NCBI RefSeq assembly: GCF_001613065.1
Contig: NZ_BDBQ01000064.1
Location: 35,928 to 99,927, forward strand
Reading direction: 5' to 3'
DNA length: 64,000 bases
Origin: Nocardia miyunensis NBRC 108239
GTDB lineage: Bacteria; Actinomycetota; Actinomycetes; Mycobacteriales; Mycobacteriaceae
In this document: piece by piece, positions 17,501 to 26,453 of the stretch
How positions within the stretch are numbered: the stretch's first letter is position 1
How the letters are laid out: each line of letters starts with the position of its first letter
Program-made: the position numbers and the translations under genes
Notes under the pieces: generated by a model
Told to the model about the DNA's origin: nothing
What the model saw: only the letters and a program-made list of their open reading frames with translations
Database searches by the model: none

Positions 17501-18379
17501 TCATCTCCTCCGGTCGACATCGATCTCGACGAGTGCACGCGGTCCCGCGTCCTCGCCACCGGGCCCGAACAGTGCGACGGACAGTCCCTGTGCTGTCGGC
17601 TGCGCCCGAAACCGCGCGGCCTGCCCGCAGAACAGCGGCGCTCGGTTGCGGTGACGCAGCCGTACCGGCCGACCGGGCCGGTCGCCCAGACGCTGGACCT
17701 CGGCCGCCGCGAGAGTCAGTAGCGGACCGTGTACGACCAGGCCCGGGTATCCCTCGACCCGGGTCGCATACGGCCAGTCGTAGTGAATGCGATGAGCGTT
17801 CGACGTCGCGCTCGAGAACCGCATGAGCAGAGTGGGGTCGGTGACGAAGTCCCAGGTGGTCTCGGACTCACGGCGGAATGGTCCGCCCGCCGGGGTCAGC
17901 ACCGCTGCTTCGGCCGTCGGCGCGGCGGTATCGGTCGGCTGTCCGGCTTCCCGGTAGATGAGATCCTGTCGTTCTTCCACCGCGAGTTCACCGCCCTCCC
18001 GGTAGAGGTGGGTTTCGACCACGACCAGGACCAGTCGTCCGGACCGACCGGATTTCTCGGTCACCGACCGCACCCGGGTCACCCGGGCGACCGTTTCCCC
18101 GAGGTGAAGATCGTTGTGCCAGTTCACTTCTCCCCCTGCGAACATTCTGCGGGGAAGATCGATCGGGGGCAGGAACGTGCCACGCAGCGGATGTCCGTCG
18201 GCCCCGATCTGCGAGGACACCGGCCAGCGCGGCAACGCCACCCAATGCCACAGCCGCGGCAGGTCGTCGCCCGGTTCGGGAGCGGCGAGACCGTTGTCGA
18301 ACAATGCGGCCAGCGCCGCGACCGGTCCCGGATCGACGGTCTCGACAGTGCTGATCGTGTGTGGCTCCCACTCCTGCAT
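17501..18379 (-). CDS. FAS1-like dehydratase / mesaconyl-C4-CoA hydratase-type hot-dog protein
   Basis: 292 residues with two hot-dog halves. The N-terminal half contains LPRLWHWVALPRWPVSSQIG and GTFLPPIDLPRRMFAGG, hallmarks of the mesaconyl-CoA hydratase/HTD2 group; the second half has the hydratase signature SNAHRIHYDWPYA followed by VVHGPLL. Members add or remove water across enoyl-CoA thioesters. The ATG at 18379 follows the upstream SDR stop by 5 bases; a longer in-frame extension would run into that SDR and is rejected. It sits between two SDRs, which fits a hydrate-then-oxidise pair of steps. Confidence 0.87.
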   Translation of the reverse strand: MQEWEPHTISTVETVDPGPVAALAALFDNGLAAPEPGDDLPRLWHWVALPRWPVSSQIGADGHPLRGTFLPPIDLPRRMFAGGEVNWHNDLHLGETVARVTRVRSVTEKSGRSGRLVLVVVETHLYREGGELAVEERQDLIYREAGQPTDTAAPTAEAAVLTPAGGPFRRESETTWDFVTDPTLLMRFSSATSNAHRIHYDWPYATRVEGYPGLVVHGPLLTLAAAEVQRLGDRPGRPVRLRHRNRAPLFCGQAARFRAQPTAQGLSVALFGPGGEDAGPRALVEIDVDRRR

Positions 18380-18384
18380 GGCCG

Positions 18385-19131
18385 TTACATGAACCTTCCG
18401 CCGGTCACTTCCAGCACGGTGCCGGTCATGTACGACGACAGGTCGGAGGCGAGAAACAATGCCACAGAGGCGATCTCGTCGACCTCGCCCGCGCGGCCCA
18501 TCGGAATCTCGGCCATCTTCTGCTCCCACACCTTCTCCGGCATGGCTTCGGTCATGGGTGTGCGGATCAGGCCGGGCTGGATGGCATTCACCCGAATACC
18601 ATGGTGCGCAACCTCTTTGGCCGCCGCCTTCGACAGCCCGACGATCCCGGCCTTGGCGGCGGAGTAGTTGGTCTGCCCAGCCAGCCCGACCTTGCCCGAC
18701 AGCGACGAGAGATTGACGATCGCGCCACGCTTGCGCTCACGCATGATCGCCGCGGCCTTGCGGGTGCCGTTCCAGGTCCCCTTCAGGTGCACGGCGATGA
18801 CCTGATCGAACTGTTCCTCGGTCATCGTCCGCATGGTCGCGTCGCGAGTGATGCCCGCGTTGTTCACCATGATGTCCACGGCCCCGAAACTGTCACGGGC
18901 GGCCTGGAGCAATGCGTCCATGTCCGCGGAATCGGTGACGTCGCAGCGGACGCCGACGGCCGCATCCGGGCCACCGAGCCGCTCGGCGGCCGCGGCCACC
19001 GCCGCGGCGTCCAGGTCACCGAGAACGACCCGGGCGCCCTCGTCGACGAAACGCGATGCGATCGCGTACCCGATCCCCTGCGCCGCACCGGTGATCACCG
19101 CGATTCGACTGCGCAGCAATGGTTGTGACAC
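18385..19131 (-). CDS. SDR-family oxidoreductase (FabG-like)
   Basis: 248 residues. The start is a GTG with GGAG 5 bases upstream. Motifs: TGAAQGIG cofactor loop, NNAG (about residue 88), catalytic Ser in NLSSLSGK and YSAAK. An acidic residue after strand 2 (GDLD) favours NAD(H) over NADP(H). Likely oxidises a 3-hydroxyacyl-CoA or ring alcohol. It is the first gene of the SDR-dehydratase-SDR-AACS run and is divergent from the second P450 across a 214-base spacer with an operator-like palindrome. Confidence 0.9.
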   Translation of the reverse strand: MSQPLLRSRIAVITGAAQGIGYAIASRFVDEGARVVLGDLDAAAVAAAAERLGGPDAAVGVRCDVTDSADMDALLQAARDSFGAVDIMVNNAGITRDATMRTMTEEQFDQVIAVHLKGTWNGTRKAAAIMRERKRGAIVNLSSLSGKVGLAGQTNYSAAKAGIVGLSKAAAKEVAHHGIRVNAIQPGLIRTPMTEAMPEKVWEQKMAEIPMGRAGEVDEIASVALFLASDLSSYMTGTVLEVTGGRFM

Positions 19132-19235
19132 GTGAACTCCGTTTCGTCGGGGCAGACACCGGCCCGCTCGACTGCGACGCACCCCGCGGGCCTTACGAAC
19201 AATATTAGACCATACAAGATTGGGAACGACACTCG

Positions 19236-19262
19236 TTGACTAACCTATATAGGTAATAATAG
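19236..19262 (+). promoter_or_regulatory. Putative P450 promoter with internal palindrome ACCTATATAGGT
   Basis: TTGACT (19236-19241) and TAATAG (19257-19262) form a promoter-like pair with a short 15-base spacer for the P450/E2 genes. The spacer contains a perfect 12-bp palindrome (19243-19254), a good place for a repressor. A TAATAT box at 19202-19207 on the other strand could serve the divergent SDR. The surrounding 60 bases are markedly AT-rich. Confidence 0.5.
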
Positions 19263-19345
19263 GGTCGGGTGTCGGCTCGTCCCTGCGGCCGACCCTCCTG
19301 CATCCCTGCTGCATGAGTAGAGTTGGCCGAGCTGAGGAGCCCTCC

Positions 19346-20581
19346 GTGGATCTGGCGACCTTCGATCCCGCGTCACCCGAAGTGCACCGTTGTCCCTTCC
19401 CCTGGTACGCGGCACTGCGCGAGGACGCCCCCGTATACCGGGAGCCGCGAACCGGCTGGTGGTTCGTCACGAGATGGCAGGACATCCGCACCGCGTTCGC
19501 CAGCCCCGATGTGCTGTCCTCGCGGGTGGGCAAGGTTCTTCGACCGGCCCAGGACGCGGATCTGGGAAAACGGATCGAGGAAATCCGGGCGGCCGGCTGG
19601 CCCGAGGTGCCGGTTCTGGTGAACGAGGACGCGCCACGCCACAAGCAGCAGCGCAAGCTCGTGCAGCAGGCCTTCACCGCCCGAAGGATCCGCGCCCTGC
19701 AGGACGATATCGACAGCACCGTTCGCGAGGTGGCCGACCGGCTGCCGGTCGGCCGGGAGTTCGACTTCGTCGCCGATTACGCCGTACCCGTTCCGGTATT
19801 GCTGATCGCGAAGGCGCTGGGCGTCCCGCCGGAGCGGATGGACGATTTCAAGCGGTGGTCGGACAATCGTGTTCGCATGATCGGCAGCACCCTGAGCAGG
19901 GAAGATCATCTGGAAATTGCACGCTCGGAGGTGGAGCGGCAGCAGTGGTTCGCCGCGGCGTTCGCCGAACGGCGCGCGCAGCCGCAGGACGATCTGATGA
20001 CCGATCTGGCACTGGCACGGCTCGACGAGGACGGTGCGACGTTGAGCGACGAAGAGTTGCTCAGCATCGTCGGTCAGGTGCTCGCGGCCGGTAACGAGAG
20101 CACCACCAAGGTCCTGACCTATCTCGTGTACCAACTCGCCCAGCGACAGGACCTCTGGGAATGGCTGCGCGAGGATCCGGCCGGGCGGGCTCCCGCCGTG
20201 GTCGAGGAGGGCCTGCGGCTTGCCTCCCCGTTCCAGATTCTGCTCCGCCTCAGCACCGACGAGGTCGAGATCGGCGGTGTGACGATACCTCCGGATCAGA
20301 TCGTCGCGCTGGTCACCGCGTCGGGCTGCCGGGACGAGACGACCTTTCCCGATCCCGACGAGTTCGATCCGCACCGCACCAATACCCGGGATCATCTCGC
20401 TTTCGGTTTCGGCCTGCACTTCTGCATCGGCGCCCATCTGGCCCGTACCGAGGCGATCGCCGCGATAACGGATCTCGCGTCCCGCTACCAGACGCTGAAA
20501 CTCGGTGAGGGCAACACATTCGAATACGAATCCAGCTTCATCATCCGTGGATTACGACGGCTCGAGGTCACCGTCGGGTAA
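19346..20581 (+). CDS. Cytochrome P450 (second of three)
   Basis: 411 residues from GTG 19346, chosen because GAGGAG lies 6 bases upstream; ATG 19313 would add 11 residues but has no ribosome-binding site. Motifs: I-helix LAAGNESTT (about residue 236), EEGLR (about 278) and heme loop FGFGLHFCIGAHLAR (about 343) with the Cys ligand. A soluble class I P450. It is followed 78 bases later by the E2-like gene, and is divergent from the SDR operon. Substrate unknown; context suggests the same hydrophobic growth substrate family as the other two P450s. Confidence 0.94.
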   Translation: MDLATFDPASPEVHRCPFPWYAALREDAPVYREPRTGWWFVTRWQDIRTAFASPDVLSSRVGKVLRPAQDADLGKRIEEIRAAGWPEVPVLVNEDAPRHKQQRKLVQQAFTARRIRALQDDIDSTVREVADRLPVGREFDFVADYAVPVPVLLIAKALGVPPERMDDFKRWSDNRVRMIGSTLSREDHLEIARSEVERQQWFAAAFAERRAQPQDDLMTDLALARLDEDGATLSDEELLSIVGQVLAAGNESTTKVLTYLVYQLAQRQDLWEWLREDPAGRAPAVVEEGLRLASPFQILLRLSTDEVEIGGVTIPPDQIVALVTASGCRDETTFPDPDEFDPHRTNTRDHLAFGFGLHFCIGAHLARTEAIAAITDLASRYQTLKLGEGNTFEYESSFIIRGLRRLEVTVG

Positions 20582-20659
20582 GCCGACGGCAGACCGGACC
20601 CTCACCGCCGCAACGGCATCCACAGATGACGATCACATGAGAAGGAGTACGAACAATCC

Positions 20660-21886
20660 ATGTCCGTTCAGGTTCAGATGCCGGCCCTCGGGGAGAGCGT
20701 CACCGAGGGAACGATCCTGCAGTGGCTGAAGAACGAAGGGGAATCGGTCACCGAAGGTGAGTCGCTGCTCGAGGTCGCAACAGACAAGGTCGACACCGAG
20801 ATCCCCAGCCCGGCCACGGGAGTCCTGCGCAAGATCATCGCCCGAACCGATGATGTCGTCGCCGTCGGCGGTGATCTCGCGTATATCGATGACGGTCCGG
20901 TGACCGCCGAACCGCCCGTATCAGCCGCCGCCCAGCCGGCGACGACCGTACCTTCCGCCTCGGCTCCTGCCCAGCCGGCGACGACCGAGAGCCCCGCGCC
21001 CACGGTCGCCGACACCGGTCGGACCGTACTGATCACCCCTGCCGTTCAAGCGCTGGCCGACAAGCACCGAATCACCCTGCACACCTTGTCGGGCAGCGGA
21101 CCCGGCGGCAGGATTCGCGCCCAGGATGTTCTCGTCGCCGCCGGAGCCGGATCCTGGCAACCAGCCGCGCTGCGCAAGCCACAGCACCCGCGGCGCGACA
21201 CACTCCCCGGAATTCGGCCTGTATCCGTTGCGTCACAAGAGATCTCGCCTGCTCGACGCACGGTTCACGGCATCGGATCCGCTCTGTCCACGCTGACCCT
21301 GCATCAGGAGATCGACGTCACGGGGCTGGTCCAACTGTGCGAGCAGCACGGAAACAGCTTCACCGCCAGGGAGCACACCGATCTGACGCCGCTCGCATTC
21401 GTGCTCCGCGCGACCGTCGAGGCACTGCGCAAGAACCCGTCGATCACCGGTGTGCGCGCATCAGCGGGACCGGTCCACCTGAAGATCGACACCGACGGCA
21501 ATACCGAACAACCCACCGTCGTGGAGAACGCCGATCGGCTGAACCTCGCGGGCCTGGCCCGCGCCACCGCGACCGGCTACACCGCGAATCCCGAACCTGC
21601 GGAGACATTTTCGATCACCGCGGTGCAGGGCGCGGCCGGAGTACTCGTCGATATGCCGCCGCTGGCTGAGCGGGAAACCGCGAGCCTCGGCGTCGGCAGC
21701 GTCGTCCAGCGCCCCAGAATCGTCGCCGGGCCGCGTGGGGAGGACAGCATCTCGATCGGCTTCGTCGTCACGATCTCGCTGACCGCGGACGCACTACGAG
21801 TCGATCGCCGCACGGCAGGTTCCTTCCTCGGGGCGATCAAGGATCGGCTCGAGAAAGCGCAGTTCGAATCCGACCTGAACCGCTAG
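20660..21886 (+). CDS. Lipoyl/E2-type protein of 2-oxoacid dehydrogenase with degenerate catalytic site
   Basis: 408 residues: N-terminal lipoyl domain with the modified Lys in EVATDKVDTEI (residue about 43), an Ala/Pro/Thr linker containing two AQPATT repeats, an E1/E3-binding domain (ITPAVQALADKHRI, GSGPGGRI), then an acyltransferase-fold domain. In true E2 the C-terminal active site reads HRxxDG; here the aligned stretch is ADALRVDRRTAGSFL, so the catalytic His is Ala and the Gly is Arg. The SNxG-type motif is also altered (ITAVQG). It may be a structural lipoyl carrier, work with another E2, or be decaying. It would pair with the E1 genes at 10-12 kb if it does so at all. Confidence 0.85.
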   Translation: MSVQVQMPALGESVTEGTILQWLKNEGESVTEGESLLEVATDKVDTEIPSPATGVLRKIIARTDDVVAVGGDLAYIDDGPVTAEPPVSAAAQPATTVPSASAPAQPATTESPAPTVADTGRTVLITPAVQALADKHRITLHTLSGSGPGGRIRAQDVLVAAGAGSWQPAALRKPQHPRRDTLPGIRPVSVASQEISPARRTVHGIGSALSTLTLHQEIDVTGLVQLCEQHGNSFTAREHTDLTPLAFVLRATVEALRKNPSITGVRASAGPVHLKIDTDGNTEQPTVVENADRLNLAGLARATATGYTANPEPAETFSITAVQGAAGVLVDMPPLAERETASLGVGSVVQRPRIVAGPRGEDSISIGFVVTISLTADALRVDRRTAGSFLGAIKDRLEKAQFESDLNR

Positions 21887-21897
21887 CCGACATCGGT

Positions 21898-21926
21898 CGG
21901 GCCCCGCACGAATAGTGCGGGGCCCG
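21898..21926. terminator. Strong hairpin between convergent genes
   Basis: CGGGCCCCGCAC and GTGCGGGGCCCG form a perfect 12-bp stem around the loop GAATA, 11 bases after the E2-like stop and before the stop of the FAH-family gene on the other strand. There is no U-rich tail, as is common in GC-rich actinobacteria. Probably serves both directions. Confidence 0.75.
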
Positions 21927-21953
21927 AACAACATCCGGATGATCTGCACGCAG

Positions 21954-22970
21954 CTACCCCATCGGTCTGCTACCGCGATCCCGACTGGACGGACCAGGTT
22001 CGTCGACAGGCTGCGGCATCGGTGGCAGTTCGTGCGCACGGAACAGGCGCGGCGACGAAGTGATCGGCTCCCGAATCGTGTTGCGCAGCACTCCGATTCC
22101 CTCGACCTCGAGTTCGACGACATCGCCCGGCTCGAGGTAGTGCGCGGGCTTTCCCAGCCGGATCGCCTCGCCGATCGAACACCCGCCGACGGTCCCGCTC
22201 GCGAGCAGATCCCCCGGAAGCAGCAAGCTGTCCTGCGAGGCGTGGGCGATGATGGTGTTCCAGGAGTGGTACTGGTCCTTCGCGTTGCTCTCGGCCCAGA
22301 CCTGCCCGTTCACCCGAACCGTGCACTCCAGATGCAGCACGCCGTCGCGCAGATGCGGTGCCAATTCATCCGCGGTGACGACCACCGGGCCAACCGAACT
22401 CGCGAAATCCTTGCCCTTCGACGGTCCTAGCCCGTAAGCCATTTCGTCGGGCTGCAGATCCCGGGCGCTCCAATCATTGAAGATCGTGAAACCGAAAATG
22501 CCGGAATACGCGTCGTCGAGTGTGGCGTCGGCGACCTCCCGCCCGATGACGGCCGCGATCTCGAGTTCGTAGTCCAACCGCTCGGTCGCGGGCATCGCGA
22601 CGAATCCGTCCTGGCCGACCAGGCGAGAGGTGTTGCTGTAGTAATAGATCGGCCGCCGATACCAGACCGGCGCCAGCGGGCGGGTAAAATTCCGCGTCGC
22701 ATGTTCTTCGAAGGTGATGTGATCGCGGATGTTCGGCGGCCGCAGCACCGGCGACAACAGCGTCGGCTCGGTCACCGGAACCGAATTCCGAATCGCCCGA
22801 TCGGAATCCACCGCATCACGCAGGCGATCGGCGGCGCCGAGCTCCAGCAATTCCTGGACATCGCGGATCACGTTTCCTTCCAGCAGTCGGGATGCGTCGT
22901 GCACCTCTTCCCCGACAACAACACCCAGGCGCGCGACGCTCGCATCCGACCCATAACTAACCAGCTTCAC
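21954..22970 (-). CDS. Fumarylacetoacetate hydrolase (FAH) family protein
   Basis: 338 residues with GTG start (GAGGG 6 bases upstream). The metal-binding core is visible: DYELEIAAVIG (about residue 130) and FTIFNDWSARDLQ (about 160), then GPSKGKDFASSVGP and the late SGTVGGCSIGEA segment. Family members hydrolyse C-C bonds of acylpyruvates or diketones, decarboxylate oxaloacetate-like acids or hydrate dienoates, with a divalent metal. It ends the P450-ALDH-ADH-SDR-FAH operon, consistent with late ring or chain cleavage. The C-terminal 40 residues are Pro/Arg-rich and unlike the family core. The exact reaction is not predictable. Confidence 0.9.
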   Translation of the reverse strand: MKLVSYGSDASVARLGVVVGEEVHDASRLLEGNVIRDVQELLELGAADRLRDAVDSDRAIRNSVPVTEPTLLSPVLRPPNIRDHITFEEHATRNFTRPLAPVWYRRPIYYYSNTSRLVGQDGFVAMPATERLDYELEIAAVIGREVADATLDDAYSGIFGFTIFNDWSARDLQPDEMAYGLGPSKGKDFASSVGPVVVTADELAPHLRDGVLHLECTVRVNGQVWAESNAKDQYHSWNTIIAHASQDSLLLPGDLLASGTVGGCSIGEAIRLGKPAHYLEPGDVVELEVEGIGVLRNTIREPITSSPRLFRAHELPPMPQPVDEPGPSSRDRGSRPMG

Positions 22971-23016
22971 AACAAACCCTCACTGTGCATCGAATTCGAC
23001 ATGATCGGACAATTTC

Positions 23017-23775
23017 TCACATCGTGACCCCGCCGTCGGCGGTCAGAGTAGTTCCGGTCACGAAGGATGAATCGTCGGAAAGCAGATACGCCACCGTTCC
23101 GGCTATCTCCTCTGGATCGGATATCCGCCCCATTGGAATCCGCGCGACCACGGCGCGTTCGGTCTCGGGATTATCGGCGAGCAACGGGGCGCTCATCGGA
23201 GTGCGGATATGCCCGGGACACACCGCATTGACCCGGATTCCCTGAGCCGCATAATCGCGCGCCGCCGCCTTGGTCAAACCCACGACCGCATGCTTGGACG
23301 CCGCGTAGGCCGCGACACCGGGAATCTGCACCGCCACTCCGGCCGTCGAGGCGATATTCACGACCCGCCCCGAACCCTGTTCGGACATCCTGGCCAGTTC
23401 ATATTTGAGACACAGGAATACGCCGCGAAGATTGATATTCACAACGGTGTCCCACAGATCCTCGTCGTATTCACCCAGCGGCATCGGCGGCGGCGAGATC
23501 CCGGCGTTGTTCACAGCGCCGTCGAGTGCCCCGTAATGCTGTACCGCACCCTCGACCAGGCCCCGGACCGCCGCGGCATCGGTGACGTCGGCGGGCGCGG
23601 CCAACGCCTCCCCACCCGCCGCGGTGATCTCCGCGGCGACGGCGGCCGTGCCCGCGACGTCCAAATCGGACACGACGACCGAACCTCCTTCGGAGGCCAG
23701 CCGCAGCGCGCATGCCCGGCCGAGCCCGCCCGCCGCGCCGGTGACGATGAACGTTCGATCGGTGAATCGTGCCAC
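23017..23775 (-). CDS. SDR-family oxidoreductase
   Basis: 252 residues from a GTG preceded by AGGAGG. Motifs: TGAAGGLG, SDLD after strand 2 (NAD preference), NNAG, IASTAG with the catalytic Ser, YAASK. It lies between the FAH-family hydrolase and the NDMA-type alcohol dehydrogenase, on the same strand with gaps of 46 and 95 bases. A secondary-alcohol or hydroxyacyl dehydrogenase role in the same pathway is likely. Nothing in the sequence fixes the substrate. Confidence 0.9.
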   Translation of the reverse strand: MARFTDRTFIVTGAAGGLGRACALRLASEGGSVVVSDLDVAGTAAVAAEITAAGGEALAAPADVTDAAAVRGLVEGAVQHYGALDGAVNNAGISPPPMPLGEYDEDLWDTVVNINLRGVFLCLKYELARMSEQGSGRVVNIASTAGVAVQIPGVAAYAASKHAVVGLTKAAARDYAAQGIRVNAVCPGHIRTPMSAPLLADNPETERAVVARIPMGRISDPEEIAGTVAYLLSDDSSFVTGTTLTADGGVTM

Positions 23776-23870
23776 CTGGGGTGAACCTCCTGGTTCGTGA
23801 GAGATGAAGCGGGAGAAGCGGTCTCGTGATTCCGCGACTCCCGCTCCGCGGCGGTCGGACAGCGCCCGCG

Positions 23871-24980
23871 CTAGAACTCGATCAGGCCGCGCATGATCCG
23901 CCCGGCGAGCAGATCGTCGTAGCCTTCGTTGATCTGATCGAGCCGATATCGCTTGGTCACCAGCTCGGCCAGTTTGAGATCGCCCTTGCGGTACAGCTCG
24001 AGCAGGCGAGGCAGGTCGGCGTGCGGGTTACATCCGCCGTAGACGTTGCCGACGATTTCCTTCTGGCTGAACACCACGTCGACGAGAACGACGTCCGCGT
24101 TGGTCACATTCGGGTTCGCGGTCGAGGTCAGGCAGGCCCGGCCGCCCTTGCGGGTGAGCAACATCAGCGGCATGAGCATGTCACCGGTCAGCAGGCTCGC
24201 GGTCATGATCGTGCGATCGGCCATGACGCCGCGGGTCAGCTCCTGAACCAGTGGCATGGCTTCTTCCATGGACGCCACCGAATGCGTCGCACCCAGCAAT
24301 TCGGCCTGCTCCCGCCGGAAAGGAACGGGATCCACGGCCACGATGTGCTGCGCACCGGCGATCCGGGCACCCTGAACGGCACTGGATCCCACCCCGCCGG
24401 TGCCGACCACGACCACGGTGTCACCGGGCTCGACCTTCGCCTGATTGACCGCGGCGCCGTAACCGGTCGCGACACCACAGCCGACCAGCGAGGCCAGATC
24501 CAACGGCAGGTCGTCGTCGATCTTCACGCACGAGTCCTGGTGCACGACCGTGTACGGGCTGAAGGTGCCCAGCAGGGAGACCGAGGCAAGTCCTTGTCCG
24601 CGTGCGTGTTTGCGGGGTTTGCCGTCGACGATGGGCATGCCGTCCATGATTTTCGCCCCGTAGTCACACAGCATCGACTTCCCGGAGGCACACCACCGGC
24701 AGTGCCCGCAGGCGGGCATGAACGTGAGCAGGACGTGGTCCCCCGGCTTCAGGCGGGTGACACCCGCGCCCACCTCTTCGACGATCCCGGCGCCCTCGTG
24801 CCCGCCGACGATGGGCAGCCCGGTCGGCAGATCCCCTTTCACCGCGTGATCGTCGGAGTGGCACAGCCCGCTGGCGGCGAGCTTGACCCGAACCTCACCC
24901 GGCTGCGGATCATCGAGTTCGATGTCCTCGATCTCCCATTTCGTCCCGACCTCCCACAGGACGGCCGCTTGTGTCTTCAC
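23871..24980 (-). CDS. NDMA-dependent (mycofactocin-associated) zinc alcohol dehydrogenase
   Basis: 369 residues from GTG 24980 (AAGGG upstream). Catalytic zinc ligands are in GLCHSDDH and GGHEGAG, the structural-zinc cysteines in CGHCRWCASGKSMLC, and the Rossmann motif is VVGTGGVGSSAVQG. The N-terminus (MKTQAAVLWEVGTKWEIEDI) is that of the NDMA-dependent group, whose bound NAD is re-oxidised by mycofactocin or, in the test tube, by nitrosodimethylaniline. It should turn the P450-made alcohol into an aldehyde, which the adjacent aldehyde dehydrogenase oxidises to the acid. No mft biosynthesis genes are nearby. Confidence 0.92.
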   Translation of the reverse strand: MKTQAAVLWEVGTKWEIEDIELDDPQPGEVRVKLAASGLCHSDDHAVKGDLPTGLPIVGGHEGAGIVEEVGAGVTRLKPGDHVLLTFMPACGHCRWCASGKSMLCDYGAKIMDGMPIVDGKPRKHARGQGLASVSLLGTFSPYTVVHQDSCVKIDDDLPLDLASLVGCGVATGYGAAVNQAKVEPGDTVVVVGTGGVGSSAVQGARIAGAQHIVAVDPVPFRREQAELLGATHSVASMEEAMPLVQELTRGVMADRTIMTASLLTGDMLMPLMLLTRKGGRACLTSTANPNVTNADVVLVDVVFSQKEIVGNVYGGCNPHADLPRLLELYRKGDLKLAELVTKRYRLDQINEGYDDLLAGRIMRGLIEF

Positions 24981-25023
24981 TCATTTCCCTTTCGAGATCG
25001 GCGCGCACCGGTGCGACGCCGGG

Positions 25024-26442
25024 TCATGCCTTCGCCAGGTTGACGACGTGCATCTGGGTGTAGTCGTGCAATCCGTGCAGACCGCCTTCCACGCCGATGC
25101 CGCTCCACCGCGCTCCACCGAACGGATGGTTGGGCATCGCCGCGGCATGGCAGTTGAGCCAGATGGTGCCGCTGGTCATGGCACCAGCCACCTGTTGCAG
25201 GCGGTCGTGGTCCTGCCCCCATACCGAGGAGCCGAGTCCGAACGGGCCCGAGGTCGCCTTGGCGACGGCCTCGTCCAGAGTCCGATAGGGAATGACGGGC
25301 AGCACAGGACCGAACTGTTCCTCGTCGACCACCCGAACACCGTTGTCGACACCGGCGAGAATGGTCGGCCGCAGGAAATACCCGCGATCGCCGACTCGTT
25401 GTCCGCCGGACACAACCTGGGCACCGGCGTTGCGGGCGTCGCCGAGCAGTCCCAGCACCCGCTCGAACTGCGGTTTGTTCTGCACCGGGCCGAGCACCGT
25501 GCCGGGGTCCTTGCCATCACCGACGGCCACGCCGTCCGCGATCGCGGCGAGCGCCGCGACCACCTGGTCGCGCAGGGCCTCGGGGACGTACACCCGCTTG
25601 ACCGCTCCGCAGACCTGGCCGTTGTTGGCGAACGCGGACCAGAACAATTTCTCCGCGATGGCATCGACGTCGACGTCCTCGAGCAAGATCGCCGGGTCGT
25701 TGCCGCCCAGTTCCAGCGTGATTCGCTTCAAATCGTCGGCCGCGGCGCGGGCGACCGCTTTGCCGGTCGCCACGGAACCGGTGACGCTCACCTTCGCCGC
25801 GAGGGGGTGAGTGGACATCATCGCGCCGAGTTCGTCGCCACCGGACACGACGTTCAGCACCCCGGGCGGCAGGACCTCGGCGAGAACCTCGCCCAGCCGC
25901 AGCGTCGCCAAGGGTGTGTAAGGCGAGGGCTTGAGGACCATGGTGTTACCGGCTCGCAGTCCGGGCCCCATCTTCCAAGCAGCCAGTGCGAGTGGGAAAT
26001 TCCACGGGGTGATCGCCGCGACAACCCCCAGGGGCCGCCTCGTGGCGACCACTGTCGCGTATTCATCGTCCTGAATCGGCTGTTCCCGAGGGACGTCGAG
26101 ATCGGCGTAATAGCGCAACCACAGTGCGGTCGCCCCGATCTCGACATGTGAATCGCTGATCGACTTGCCCTGCTCCGCGGTGAGCAGTGGCGCGATATCG
26201 CCCGCCGCTTCATCGAGCCGGTTCGCGGCGGCGTGCAGCGCGGCGCGGCGCGCGTCGTCGTCGGCCGCCCATCCCGGCTGCGCGGCCGAGGCGGTCTCGA
26301 ATGCCTCGTCGAGTTGCTGCCGGGCACACATGGGTGCCTGAGCGAAGGCGGTTTCGGTCGCCGGGTTGATGACGGGGACGCTTTCGGTGGTCGTTACCGA
26401 CCGTCCGCCGATCGTCATGTGCGCCTGGGCCGTTCGTGTCAT
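25024..26442 (-). CDS. NAD(P)-dependent aldehyde dehydrogenase
   Basis: 472 residues from ATG 26442, 11 bases after the P450 stop. Catalytic features: ITPWNFPLAL (Asn), LELGGNDPAILL (general-base Glu) and NNGQVCGAVKR (nucleophile Cys, about residue 280). Typical class 3/NAD aldehyde dehydrogenase architecture. In the operon it follows the P450 and precedes the alcohol dehydrogenase, completing hydroxyl to aldehyde to acid. A longer N-terminal extension in frame would lie within the P450 gene and is rejected. Confidence 0.93.
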   Translation of the reverse strand: MTRTAQAHMTIGGRSVTTTESVPVINPATETAFAQAPMCARQQLDEAFETASAAQPGWAADDDARRAALHAAANRLDEAAGDIAPLLTAEQGKSISDSHVEIGATALWLRYYADLDVPREQPIQDDEYATVVATRRPLGVVAAITPWNFPLALAAWKMGPGLRAGNTMVLKPSPYTPLATLRLGEVLAEVLPPGVLNVVSGGDELGAMMSTHPLAAKVSVTGSVATGKAVARAAADDLKRITLELGGNDPAILLEDVDVDAIAEKLFWSAFANNGQVCGAVKRVYVPEALRDQVVAALAAIADGVAVGDGKDPGTVLGPVQNKPQFERVLGLLGDARNAGAQVVSGGQRVGDRGYFLRPTILAGVDNGVRVVDEEQFGPVLPVIPYRTLDEAVAKATSGPFGLGSSVWGQDHDRLQQVAGAMTSGTIWLNCHAAAMPNHPFGGARWSGIGVEGGLHGLHDYTQMHVVNLAKA

Positions 26443-26453
26443 CTTTGTGCCCC

